In this document: piece by piece, positions 1 through 11,500 of the stretch
How positions within the stretch are numbered: the first letter of the stretch is position 1
Layout of the letters: each line of letters opens with the position of its first letter
Source: Ceratopteris richardii
Taxonomy: Eukaryota; Streptophyta; Polypodiopsida; Polypodiales; Pteridaceae
Length of the DNA: 64,000 nucleotides
Reading direction: 5' to 3'
Assembly: GCA_020310875.1 (NCBI GenBank)
Contig: CM035416.1
Location: 74,423,983-74,487,982 of the forward strand
Notes under the pieces: generated by a model
Seen by the model: the letters and a program-made list of their open reading frames with translations, nothing else
What the model was told of the DNA's origin: nothing
Databases searched by the model: none
Translations under genes and position numbers: made by a program

Positions 1-779
1 ATAAGATATATACACAAGATATGACAAAAGGAACTAGATCACTCCAAAAATAACAATATTACATAGAAAACTACTGACAAGATTGCTCCAAGATGATCAA
101 GTCCAAGAGCAAAACTAGTGTACAAGTGGTTGTTACGTGCTCCTATACTTGCCTTTATACAGAAGATAGTTTAGCCTTGAAAACTCCACTCAAAAGCACT
201 AAAAGCCCTCTTCCGCAATTCAGAGCAAGAAATCCATCGTAAATTTGTGGAGGTGCTTTTTTAATAATTTTTGTATTTCTTGATTATCTTATTCATATAT
301 TTTAACTATTAACTTAAAAAAATCTACTTTTCACATTAAAAAACCACTTTTCTCTGCTTTTCAAACTTTGACCCTGAAATTAGGGTTTGTCTTTTGACCT
401 CCAGTATGCTACCACATACCAAGGTGCTATATAGTTGGATAGCTCTCTTTGAGCTCTTCAAGAATATGTCATGTAATTTTCTCCCAATGTTTGACCAGTT
501 TGAGCAACCTTTGACCTTCATTTTTTTTTACTTTCTCTTTGCATCTTGCGCTCCCTAGTGCAAGATTGATCATATTTTCCAACAAAGGCATTGGAATTTC
601 CGTTTGATCATCAAACAAAGAGAAGAAGCAAAACGCTCATAAAGAGCATGTAATCCATTAGGGATTGTTTCCACAAGTGAATTGTTTCACAAAATCTCAT
701 CCACTCTAAAATCCTTGATCTTTGTCAAAAAGCTACATGTAGAATTACCATCATTAATGTGCTCACTCTCTTATTGTTT
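1..779. other. No gene recognised; intronic sequence of COP1
   Basis: I see no supported coding region here. If COP1 continues to the left as expected, this is intron sequence. On the minus strand a TGTTGGAAAATATG at about 583 resembles the start of a Copia LTR and could be the 3' LTR of the gag remnant next to it. I found no matching far end or primer site, so this is only a hint. Confidence 0.3.
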
Positions 780-1235
780 TTAGAAGTACGGAACACAAGC
801 CTTAATTCCTGCTTCATATAATGTGGCATGAGCATCCCAAGCAATCCTTAGTTGTTTTACATGAGTGAATGTGTGGATAATGGCATTCTTGACAGATAAA
901 GCAATCAAGGCATGTGTTTGTGCATCTCTTCCATCCCGTTGAAGTTGCTCTGAAATGGTTGGGATTGTTATTGGTGTACTTGACTCGGTCGGAACAGGAG
1001 CTCTAGCAAAAATTTGGACTTGCAACATCCTCAACACCACCTACATCAGATAAGTAGGATGTGAAACTACAATAGGACATATTTCAACACTTTGCACAAT
1101 ATTCCACAAGCCTTCTGCTACTAATACATGGTGCATCATATATGACCACAATGGGTAGTTGGAAGTTGGAACTATCCAACTTATCCTCAACAACCAATAT
1201 ATGAAGTGCGTCATTATTATCAACCATAGCCAATG
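780..1235 (-). mobile_element. Copia gag remnant (fossil)
   Basis: The minus strand encodes a gag fragment that matches, piece by piece, the gag of the Copia fossil starting at 36004. Shared stretches include NYPLWSYMMHHVLV and DGRDAQTHALIALS. Only the N-terminal half of gag is visible, with no protease or reverse transcriptase beside it. It is broken, with a few breaks. It lies in COP1 intron 6. Confidence 0.75.
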
Positions 1236-2146
1236 AACATACCCTACTGCAGAAAATTGAATGATTGCAACTAAAATTGAACAGAAATACCATGTGAATC
1301 TCCATTACACACATAGAAACTTTGAGATGCTTGTATTAACGACCGGAAACCCAAAAAAATTTATGCACAAAAGGTCCCTGATCCGAGTAATGCCATCCAT
1401 TGAGCATGCTTAACTAAAGAATCAGACCACCCGGATGAGGAAAACTTGGACCAAATGAGGAAGGATGATGGTCAAAACAAAACTGCCTGGGTTACAAAAA
1501 AGTTGTTAGATTTGTCCTTAATGTTTTTTGCCTTCTCGACCAGATTTAGATATGCAACCCCTTCAAGTTCCTTTTCGCTTTTATTTTTAACCATTTATTG
1601 CACAAAGACAAGGGCCTCCATCTATCAATTCTCAGCACAACAAGGGTCAAGGACAGGGAAATCTTCTAATGTTTCTGCAACCAGGAGAGGAATTCATAAC
1701 AGCAAGAAAGACTTCATCAATTCAGAAACAAGCTAAATCAGCTTCAGCTGTTGCCATTCAATGGGCCAATATATAAATTTTCCCTTCACCCCTTTTTTCA
1801 GCCATTTTATGCCAAGCACAATACATTCATCTGCTATATAAAAATAATACAAATTATACAAGAAGACAAGTGTAGATGGTGTTATTATCAATCTCCAAAA
1901 CATACAAACAATTTTGTCAAGTGTTTCTAAAGTAGCATTAGAGTATCTTTTGTATTCTTGATCCAAATTAATGTAAATTTTACACCAATTCTAGGCTCAA
2001 AAGAATTTAAAGATTAATCTTTCAGAAGATAAAGTGTATGAAGAAATTAGCAGGCTTTTTAAAGCGATAAGCATTTGCTGATGTTATGGATGAAAAAACA
2101 TTCATGGATGTGCATATGCAAAGAAAACAAAAGAGAGCAATGAATT
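1236..2146. other. COP1 intron 6, no coding signal seen
   Basis: After exon 6 of COP1 the next expected exon would begin the WD40 propeller, with a motif like IEFDRDDELFATAG. I looked for it on the minus strand down to base 1 and did not find it. The small open frames here match nothing I know and are treated as chance. Confidence 0.5.
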
Positions 2147-2168
2147 GAGAGAGAGAGAGAGAGAGAGA
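2147..2168. repeat. (GA)n microsatellite
   Basis: About 11 GA units. On the minus strand this is a TC run starting a few bases inside intron 6, just after the exon 6 splice donor of COP1. Confidence 0.9.
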
Positions 2169-2171
2169 AAC

Positions 2172-2237
2172 CTGGAGACTATGTTTGGTCTATTAAATAT
2201 ATCACCCTGGTGTACTTCTGCAATTACTTTGAGGCGG
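2172..2237 (-). CDS. COP1: COP1 exon 6 (just before the WD40 domain)
   Basis: This exon is 66 nt, from acceptor CTGTAG to donor CAG|GTTTCT. Read with exon 5 it gives SRLKVIAEVHQGDIFNRPNI, matching SRLRVIAEIRHGDIFHSANI of Arabidopsis COP1. The exon ends two bases into a codon and the next exon must lie left of the window. Confidence 0.85.
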
Positions 2238-5200
2238 CTACAGAATTTAAGAAAAGTATCAGCACATTAGAATATTGAAATCAAACTGAAAACAGGTAAT
2301 ATGTTTTCAAATACCTATAGCGTGTAAATGCATTCAGGATATTTTGAAAGTCCTCTAAACCCACAGTGCCAACATTCTTATCATTATTGTCCTTTTCCTT
2401 TCTCGCATTCAGATTCAATGGTTTAGATTGAAAAGACGATGCTGTTCTGCGCCTTTTGAGAAGGTAGCACTCTTGCAAGTCATCAAACTACATAAAACAC
2501 AAATATGCATTTTTGACAGATTGGTATCATAGGTCGGCATTTGTCTAAACAAAGACAACAACGAAAACGAAGATTAAGAACAGATTGAGCAGAAAAAACA
2601 AATAGAGCTAATGGCACTGTACTCTGTGTAGGATATTTCATAGAAGTTCATAGAAATATTGACAATGCAATTTATAACAGGTAAGAAAATTGTCATGCCC
2701 AAAAAAGGAAAGTCATTAGCAAAGCCGCTAATAGCAAACAAATACAGACAGGCAGAAGCCCAGCCATGAAAAAAAAAAGAATGTAACAGTTGGCTGCAAA
2801 AATAGTACCTGAGCTAGAACCCGTTTTTTCTTTGCAATAGCCATGCTTGAAGATATTGAGCTTCCAAGATTGGAAACAGATTCAATTGACTTGGCGAGTG
2901 GTTGATCATCTTTATTGAAGGTGATTGGAGAAGCTCTGTTTTTGCCATATCCTTGTCTTAAAATTGCCATCGTTGCAGTCCCTTCTGGATCAGCTTCGAC
3001 ATGCATACCAACCCCATTACCAGCATTTGGAGTTGTGAGACTAGACGCCTGCAATGCTATGCGCAGTTTCACAGAATATCGCTCCCTGGCTCTTAACAAC
3101 TCCTGTCTCTGATGCTGAACAGTTATAACATCTTCCCTAAGATACCTCAGATCAGCTTCTAACTGGAAAAAGCAATCTATTACGCATCATAAATAATAAA
3201 TTGAGAACAGTCCATCCACAGAGAAAACAACTATAATTAATGCCAACCTCATTAAGTTCTTCCTGTTTCTGTTGCTGAAGCCTTTGTAAAAAATCAAGAA
3301 GAATTTCCATGTTTGTTTCTGCTTCTTCTTGCTCAGCTTTCCTTTTCTTTTCAGCAATAAGAGATAGAAGAGAGTCAAGCTCTTTTATAGAAACCTCTGC
3401 CCCCTGCAATCATGTAAAGTGTACACACATTCCACATAATTTATCTTAAAAGGTCTGTATATCTCTGTTAAGATATTTCAAGAAATTCACCTCCTGAAGG
3501 TAAAGTCTGAACTGTTCCAAAGGTGTTGCACTTTTAACAAGCTGACATGTTGAGGCTTTTTTTAGTAACTGCACAAATATAATTGGAGAATTTCTCAGTA
3601 TTATGCAGCCTATGACCACATCCAACACAGAATAATGCCTCCAACAGAAAAAAATTATAAGTCACGATCAAAATCAAGAACTTCATCAAGTAGATTGATA
3701 ACAGCATCTATGCAAGAACATAAATAATATCCTCAATAGGTCCACTTATTGGGACAAAACGTTTACAGGTTGTCTTAAACGTGTACATAACTTGAATACT
3801 TGCAAAAACTACCAAGCCTGTTCAAGAAAATTTCTCCCTTTTCCCTCCTATCCATCCATCTTATTTTTTATGGCCCCCTGTTCCACAGCCTCTGGTTCTC
3901 AATTTCTGCCCTACCCTCCAGGGCCCAAATTACATACATGCATGCATGCACGCGTACATAGGACAAAAAAAACGCGATTTCTTCCCAGAATAAAAGTCGT
4001 TCTAATCGCTCAGGATTTACCTCGTAAAAATCGCGATTTTTTTACATCTCTGGCTGACGATTTTTTCAGGTAAAAAAACCCTCATTCATTTGGATTTACC
4101 CCCATTCTCAGCGTCTCAGCCTTGGATCATATTTGATGTGCATGACAGCTACATTGGAAGCTGGAACTTGTAATATCATGCATTTTGAAATTTGCCCACA
4201 CACGTGATGTCAATGGTCACAATGCACACACATCAGTAACATACATACTATGTTTTAAACATGCATATTGCAGCTTGCTTTAGAATCTTTCATGATTCAT
4301 GCTCCATGAATTTTAGTATCTACTATCTACTCTCTAGAAACTTGAAAGTTGAAACTTGAAATTAATGAAGTGCTATGTTGTTGCTTGTTCTTATTTCAGC
4401 CTATAGGTTTACCGTTTCTCTAAAAGATGGGTAGGCTGCCCGATCCTATTCGCTCTCGTGCAAACCATCGGACCAAATACATGGAAGTGCAACTATTGTG
4501 AAGGTACTTCACACGTTCACGCTCCCGTGTAAGAGCTCATTTGATTGGGCTTAAAGGTGGTGGAATTGGGAAATGCACAAAAGTGCCACCAAAGTTTTCG
4601 ATGAGCTGATGGCAAAACTCCAAGTCAATGGAGGAGTTGGTAATGTTGTGGAAGAGATGGATGAGGATCACCAACATGAGGGAGTGGGAGAACATGATTC
4701 AGCTTGTGTTGGAACACCAAGCTTACACTATGCTTGAGGTGGATTTGACTACATCAAAGGCTATCACTCGAAAGAATATCCGTTGGAGAGTTCTTTTTCA
4801 TATGCTCATTTATTGTATTTTTTTTGAGAGATTTTTGATGGCTCATTTACCGTTGTAAAAGCCTTGAGCTTTACACATGTAAAGCAGGGTTGATTCGGTA
4901 CTCGAACGGGAAATTTCCGGTACCATTTTAGGTGCGAACAGTTCGGTACGAACCGCAACTGAACGGTTCGTTTTTTTAAAAGACATCAAGTCATCAGGCG
5001 CCGACTCCCGAGTGCGTTATTTTGAAATTCGAGCCCTAACGACTTGCGAGAGCAGTCCCGAGTCCCGACCGCTTGCCCAGCCGTGTGTGAGCTTGCCATA
5101 GAGCTTGCCCAGCCGTGTGTGAGCCGTGTGTGAGCTTGCCATCACGTGAGCCCTCACTGTCAGCCCTTCAGCACTTGCAAGACTCAAGTTGCGCTTGCCC

Positions 5201-8200
5201 AGCCGTGTGTGAGCTTTCCATAGAGCTTGCCCAGCCGTGTGTGAGCCGTGTGTGAGCCGTGTGTGAGCTTGCCATCGCGTGAGCCCTCACTGTCAGCCCT
5301 TCAGCACTTGCAAGACTCAAGTTGCGCTTTGAGACTCCGAGTGCAAGTTGCAACACAAGTGTCAAGAAGACTGAAGTTGCAACAATGTATTAAGCAACCT
5401 ATAATCAATGAGCACTTCTTCTTGCATTTGAATTTCGTGAGCACTTGAAGTTTTCAGTTCACCACCATATTCAGCCTTGGCCATTGTCTCAAGTGTCTTG
5501 CATTCTTCAATTGTGAGAGCCTTAGTGTTTTGCATTAACTTATCAATATGCCTCGAAGTGTGAATGCCATGTGGGATGCCCATACCATTAACCACTCATT
5601 GGCTAATGCTCAAAGTACTTCGGGCTCAGGCACCCGTAAGTGGACGTGCAAATATTGCATGAAGACCTTCTCTACCACCACTACAAGACTTATACGTCAT
5701 GTGTCTGGTTTAAGAGGAATGGGCATTTCTGCATGTGATAAAGTTCCTCCGGAGATTTCTCAAATTGTAATACGTGATCATGCCTTGGCACAAGAGGCTC
5801 GTGTTGCACGTCGTCGTGATTTGGCCTCTGCTGATATCGAGATGATGGAGGACATAATTCCTTCTTCAGAGATGACGCAACCTGCAACTAGTGCTACTCG
5901 GAGTCGAACTTCATCACAAAGAGCCGACACTATGGAAGAGGACTCCTCGACCCCTCCTACACAACATCCTAGGCAAGGACTTAGTGCCTCATTTATATCC
6001 TCGGCCATACAAAAACAGAGGCAAAAGGCTGCAGAGATACAAATTGCGAGGTGTGTTATTGAATGCAATCTTGCATTTAATGTGGTACGTACCGAGGCAT
6101 GGAGACGCATGGTGAAAGCCATTGCTCAGGTCGGTCCATGCGATGATTGGTATGGAATTGACTACAAGCGATTGCGTACTACCATGGTAGATGAGGAAAG
6201 GGATCGCATTGAGGTACAGTTAGAGCCTATCAAGGCAGGCTGGATGATGTATGGATGTTCCATCATTTCTGATGGATGGAGTGACACACGTCGACGCCAT
6301 ATTATAAACATCCTGGTGTCATCTTGCCTAGGTACCTATTTCCTCCGTGCTGTGGATGCTAGTAGAGCGGGGGTTCGCATTACGGGTGAGTTTATCTTTC
6401 AGCATATCAAATCTGCCATTCTTGAGGCTGGAGCTGAAAATGTGGTACAAGTTATCACAGATAATGCATCCAATTGTAAGAGAATGGGGGAAATGATTGA
6501 AGATGAGTTCCCCAAAATAGTTTGGACACCCTGTGTTGCACACTGTGTAGATCTCCTATTAGAGGATATCGGGAAATTTCCATGGATAGAGCCCATTGTG
6601 AATGATGCCAAACGCATTGTGAATTTTATACGTAAAAATCATTTGGCATTATCCGTATTCCGTTCTCATAGCACCATGGAGATGATTCGGCATGCAGATA
6701 CTAGATTCGGTTACATATATTTGGTGTTATGTAGACTTCAAAAAGTCATAGATGCATTGCGTGTGACCATCATAGATCGGAGATGGATAAACGTACCACA
6801 CTCTCAGGCAGAGCTTGCACGTTATGTGCAAAGGAAAGTATTGGATGAGAGCTTTTGGAAGGAAATTGATTCTCTTGTTCCTGCTTTGAAGCCCATTTAT
6901 ATCTTGCTTCGTATAGTGGACAAAGAGGGTTCTACACTTGGACTTGTCTACCATTTCTATATGCAGATGAGACAGGCTATCGTGCGTGGAAGGGAACTTT
7001 CACAAGAGAGGTATATATTTGAATTTTGAAATTACACATGAAGGATGAGTACATGCAGCGCATCATGTCCCCTGACGATCAGCTTCTCTTTGATAGAGAT
7101 TTCACAGGCTATATGGGGAATGTGGGTGTTGCTTATGCACGTAGTACATCTATGCGCAAAGAGGTGACTGCAGAGCCATTGGAGTGGTGGCTACATTATG
7201 GCTATGGTCATCCTTCAATGGCTCCACATGCTCTACGAGTCTTATCACAGGTATTTTTCTTATCGATAACTGAACATTGATTCAAATCTCATAGTAGTTT
7301 CAATTCTTTTATTTTGAAAATGCTTATGGATGTCATGAGTCATGACTCATAAATTATAATCTGTGTAGGATGCTTCCTCTAGTGCATGTGAACGCAATTG
7401 GAGCGCCTATTCTCTCATTCATACAAAGCTGAGGAATAGGTTGACTCTACAACAGTTAGAGAGGTTGGTCTTTTGTAAGGCCAACTTGAGATTGGTGCAT
7501 GATCTCAAAACAAAAACCGATAGACCAAAACAGGTATTTTTTTATATACTTAAGTTTATGTCCTTCATTCTTTTAAGTTTAATATTACAAATTGTAATTC
7601 AATTTTCTTTTTTATCATTTATGTAATGTATAGGTATCTCCTACAATCTTTGAGAGTTCGATGGAGACAGAGGACGAGATGACAGTTGTTCGAGACGAGA
7701 AGGAGGATATCTATCGCATGCTTCACCAGGAGCTAGAGAGTATTGATCGCAGAGTGACACGTGCACGTGCTCGTCGATTGGGTATTCAGCCCCAAATCGG
7801 CATTGCATCTACGAGTGTAGCTCCAGCACCGGTGTACAGCAGGAGGCGCAAAATGCGCCCACGACGACGAGGAGAGCCACTTCCTGAGGCAGATGATATT
7901 GACATAGCACCACATAGCATTGATTACACTCAGATTGTCGAGCCAGAGAACGATGAGGATGGGAATGTCATTGTCATTGGAGACATTCCATCAGAGTCAT
8001 CATCATTATCTTCTTCGGAGGGGATGGATGATGAGGAGCATGATTATTGATCCCATTATCTACAGTCTATACTATATAGATCAATCATGACTCATTATGT
8101 GGAGTTTGACACTGGACAGTGGACTCTGGCATCATAGATGTCCTTTCTTCATTATGTTTTTGTATCACGATTTATGGTTCACTTGAGACATTTCATGCTT

Positions 8201-8446
8201 CATGTATTATTCACGTACATTTTGGTTCATAGTTAATACATGTTTTGTGGTTGCTATGCTCATTGCGTTGTTTCCTGAGTTTGTGATTATTGTTATAACT
8301 TTAATTTTTGGAAGTAATGTTTGAAGTGGATGGCGATATTATTCATAAAGTCTAAAAGATGGTTGTTAAATTGTTGATGGTTATAACTTATGGACCATGG
8401 TATATGGTGTAGAAACTAGAGTTTAGAAATCTATTTGTGCTTGTAT

Positions 8447-8532
<86 letters not shown>

Positions 8533-11500
8533 ATACATGAACGAACCTTACGAACCTTACCTCGAAGGTAAGGTTCTTCCCTCGAACCGAATGCGTACCG
8601 AACCTTACGAACCTTACGAACCTTACCACCTTGATGTAAAGGTAGAAATATAGAGCCAAAATCCCACGAATTTGTGGTGATTGAAGTTGCATTCAATCAA
8701 GCAATCAATCACCTAAAAGTAGATCAAAGTAGATCTTCACTTTTCCTAGATTGTAGGAAAGTGAATTATTTACCTCCAACAACCATTCCCACCTTCATTT
8801 GAATTCAAATTCAACTTGTAAAAGTCGTGGAACACTCCTAGAGGCTATATAAAGACTTGAAATCACTTGTACATTACATGGAAGCAATATACATACACTT
8901 GTGACCATCATTGTCTTGCTCCTTCAATTCTCTGCATCATCTTCTTCGCCAACAGTAATCTTGCAGAGGCTGCTGCTCTCTCTCCAAAGCTCCAAATTGA
9001 GTGCAAGATGACTCATTGGAAAGGTATAAGTGTCTAGTTTATGCCTACAAATTTTCAAAGCATTTGGTTCAGTAGATTGGGAGAAATCTGAGTTTTTCTG
9101 CCTCGGGATCAATCTCTGCATATTCCTGAAAAATAGGAAGTACCACCGGTGAATGTCGCATTCATTCCTATAGCATATTTTGCTTATTCCTTATACTTTT
9201 GTGCATTCCATACACTCAACCCTATGTGTATCACTCCCATAAAAGGATTTTTTCTAATTGTAATCACGCTGGTCACAATGGGCAATTGAAGTTCATTGTC
9301 TCTTCCATAGATAGTAAGTTTTTTGAGCTAGTCGACCCGCGAACCTATCTATTTTGTATCGACTCATTCTCCTTGATGCTACAAAGTACATAGTGTGTTT
9401 CTTTTCACTTATTATATGCTTATAAGGTCTATTTGAGTCTCCATAAGTTCAAGGGCTGGTTTTGTGCCCGTTGGCTTGACCAAACTTTATCACTTCGAAA
9501 CGCACTTTTCTACCTTCGACAAGCTTCTCCAAGTTCTTTCAGTGGTATCAGAGCTAGATTAAGATGGGTGATGGCTTTCCCTCAATGATCGAGAAGCTTG
9601 ATCGACAAAACTACGCGGCTTGGCAAATCAGAATGGAGTCCTATTTGCAAGGTAGAAATCTTTATGGAATTGTAGCAGGTGATGAAGCTATGCCTATTCC
9701 AAGATCCAAAGGAGGACCTACACAAGAGGAGACAGATAAGCTCACACTTTGGTGCGCAAGGGATGCTCAAGCAAGGTCGTACATACTAAATTCTATCTCC
9801 GACTTTCTATTACAACATATTAGAGGATGCAAGACATCTCAAGAGACTTGGGATGCCTTGGAGACTTTCTTTTCTGCTAGTACCAAAGCAAGAAAGAATC
9901 ATCTTTGGAACGAGTTCAACCAAATGAAGAAGACACCTAAACAAACCATCACAGAGTTTGTTACCAAGGTCAAGGAGGTTGCGGATCAATTAGCATCCAT
10001 TGGAGAGCTGATTGAAGAAGAGGTCATAATGAGGCAAATTCTCAACGACATTCGAAGTGATAAGCAATGGCAATCCTTCACGACGGCTTATGATCTCATC
10101 ATGGATGTGCAGACTCCAGACTTCAACATCTTTCTTGGACAACTCCTCAGTCAAGAAGCCAACAATAGCATAAAGGAAGGTAACTCTTATCATGGTAATT
10201 CAACTAGTGCTCTATATGCAGATAAGAAAGATAAGAAGCAGAAAGGAAAGAAGAAGGAAGAAGATGAAGAAGAGACTTCTCAAACCAACTTCGCAAGCAA
10301 GAGCAAGTGGAAAGGGAAGAAGAAAGGACCAAAGCAAGACAAAGCCAAAAGTCAGAATGTTCAACCTTGTGCCATATGCGATAAGACCAACCACACCACT
10401 CAAAATCAGAATTGCTGGTTCAATGGGAAGACCCAGAAAGGAAGTGGAAGAGGTGGATATGGAAGCAATAGAGGCAGAGGTGAACACAACTTCAACAATA
10501 ACAATAGAGGCTATAATAGAAGGGACTACAACAATTATTCAGAAGATCAACCACATGAAGACTCATTGCTTCTTATGAATCTAAGCCACAAAGAAGGTAA
10601 AGAAGATGATCATTTGTTCTACATAGATTCAGGATGTTCGAATCATGTTGCAGGCAACATTGCTCTTCTATCTGATTTGGAAAGTCCAAAGCATAGACAT
10701 GAAGTGCAAACAGGGGATGACACGAAGCACAATGTGGAGAAGATTGGTAATGTCAAAGCTTCCAATGGCAAGACAAACATTCTAAGTAAGGTTCTCTATG
10801 TACCCACTACCACTAAAAACCTAATAAGTGTAGGCCAAATAGTTGAAAAAGGCTTGCAAGTTAGGTTCACCCAACATGGAGCTTTTGTGGAAGATCCATG
10901 TCAAGGCTTCAAGAAGATAGCCCGAGGTGAGAAGCATGGTAGGCTCTTTACTTTTGAAGTAGGAGAAACCAGGAACATAGCTCTATTCAACTTTGGGTCT
11001 CAAACCCTAAGTGAGCGTGAAGTGTGGCATAAGAGACTTGCTCATGTGAATGAAAGAACCTTGAAGGATATATGCAGGGATCAAAGTGTTCTAGGACTGC
11101 CGAACATATCAAAGCAACACATGATCAAAAGGTGTGATGCATGTCAGATTGGGAAGGCACAAAGACAACCATTCAACCACAAAGGCTACATCCACAACAA
11201 CTTATTGGACTTAGTACATATAGATGTATGGGGACCAAGTCAAGAACCTTCATTGGCAGGATCAAGGTATTATGTCTCATTTATGGACGACCATAGTAGA
11301 TGGACTGTTCTATACTTTATCAAGAGTAAGAATGAAGTGTTTGATTGCTTCAAGAAGTATCTTGCCATGTGGAGAATCATACAGGTAGATCACTAAAGAA
11401 GCTCAGATCTGATGGAGGGGGAAGAATACTTCTCCAAAGAGTTTGATGAGTTCTTGCAAGACAAAGGTATCAAAAGGGAAGTGACTACCAGGTACTCTCC

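Larger units (their letters stand above)
4885..8633 (+). mobile_element. hAT-1 transposon inserted in the Copia-1 5' LTR
   Basis: This element is 3,749 bp long and flanked by a perfect 8-bp target duplication ATGTAAAG (4877-4884 and 8634-8641), the length typical of hAT. Ends are CAGGGTTGATTCGG on the left, and CAAGGTGGTAAGG on the right when reverse-complemented, a short imperfect inverted repeat. Subterminal regions are rich in short repeated motifs: CGGTACGAAC-like on the left, several AACCTTACG on the right. The intact 3' LTR of the host Copia provides the empty site. It is one of the two youngest layers here and contains a mostly open transposase gene. Confidence 0.93.
4707..9541 (+). 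repeat. Copia-1 5' LTR, interrupted by hAT-1
   Basis: It starts TGTTGGAACAC and ends in CA just before the primer site. Without hAT-1 and one copy of its target duplication it is 1,078 bp, against 1,080 bp for the 3' LTR, and the two align along their whole length. Confidence 0.92.

Noticed and set aside
1446-1736. 96-codon plus-strand open frame in COP1 intron 6
   Set aside because: No domain, no homology I recognise, and it lies opposite a transcribed gene's intron.
8388-8696. Open frames across the TA array in hAT-1 encoding Tyr-Ile repeats
   Set aside because: They are made by the dinucleotide repeat and lie in the non-coding end of a transposon.
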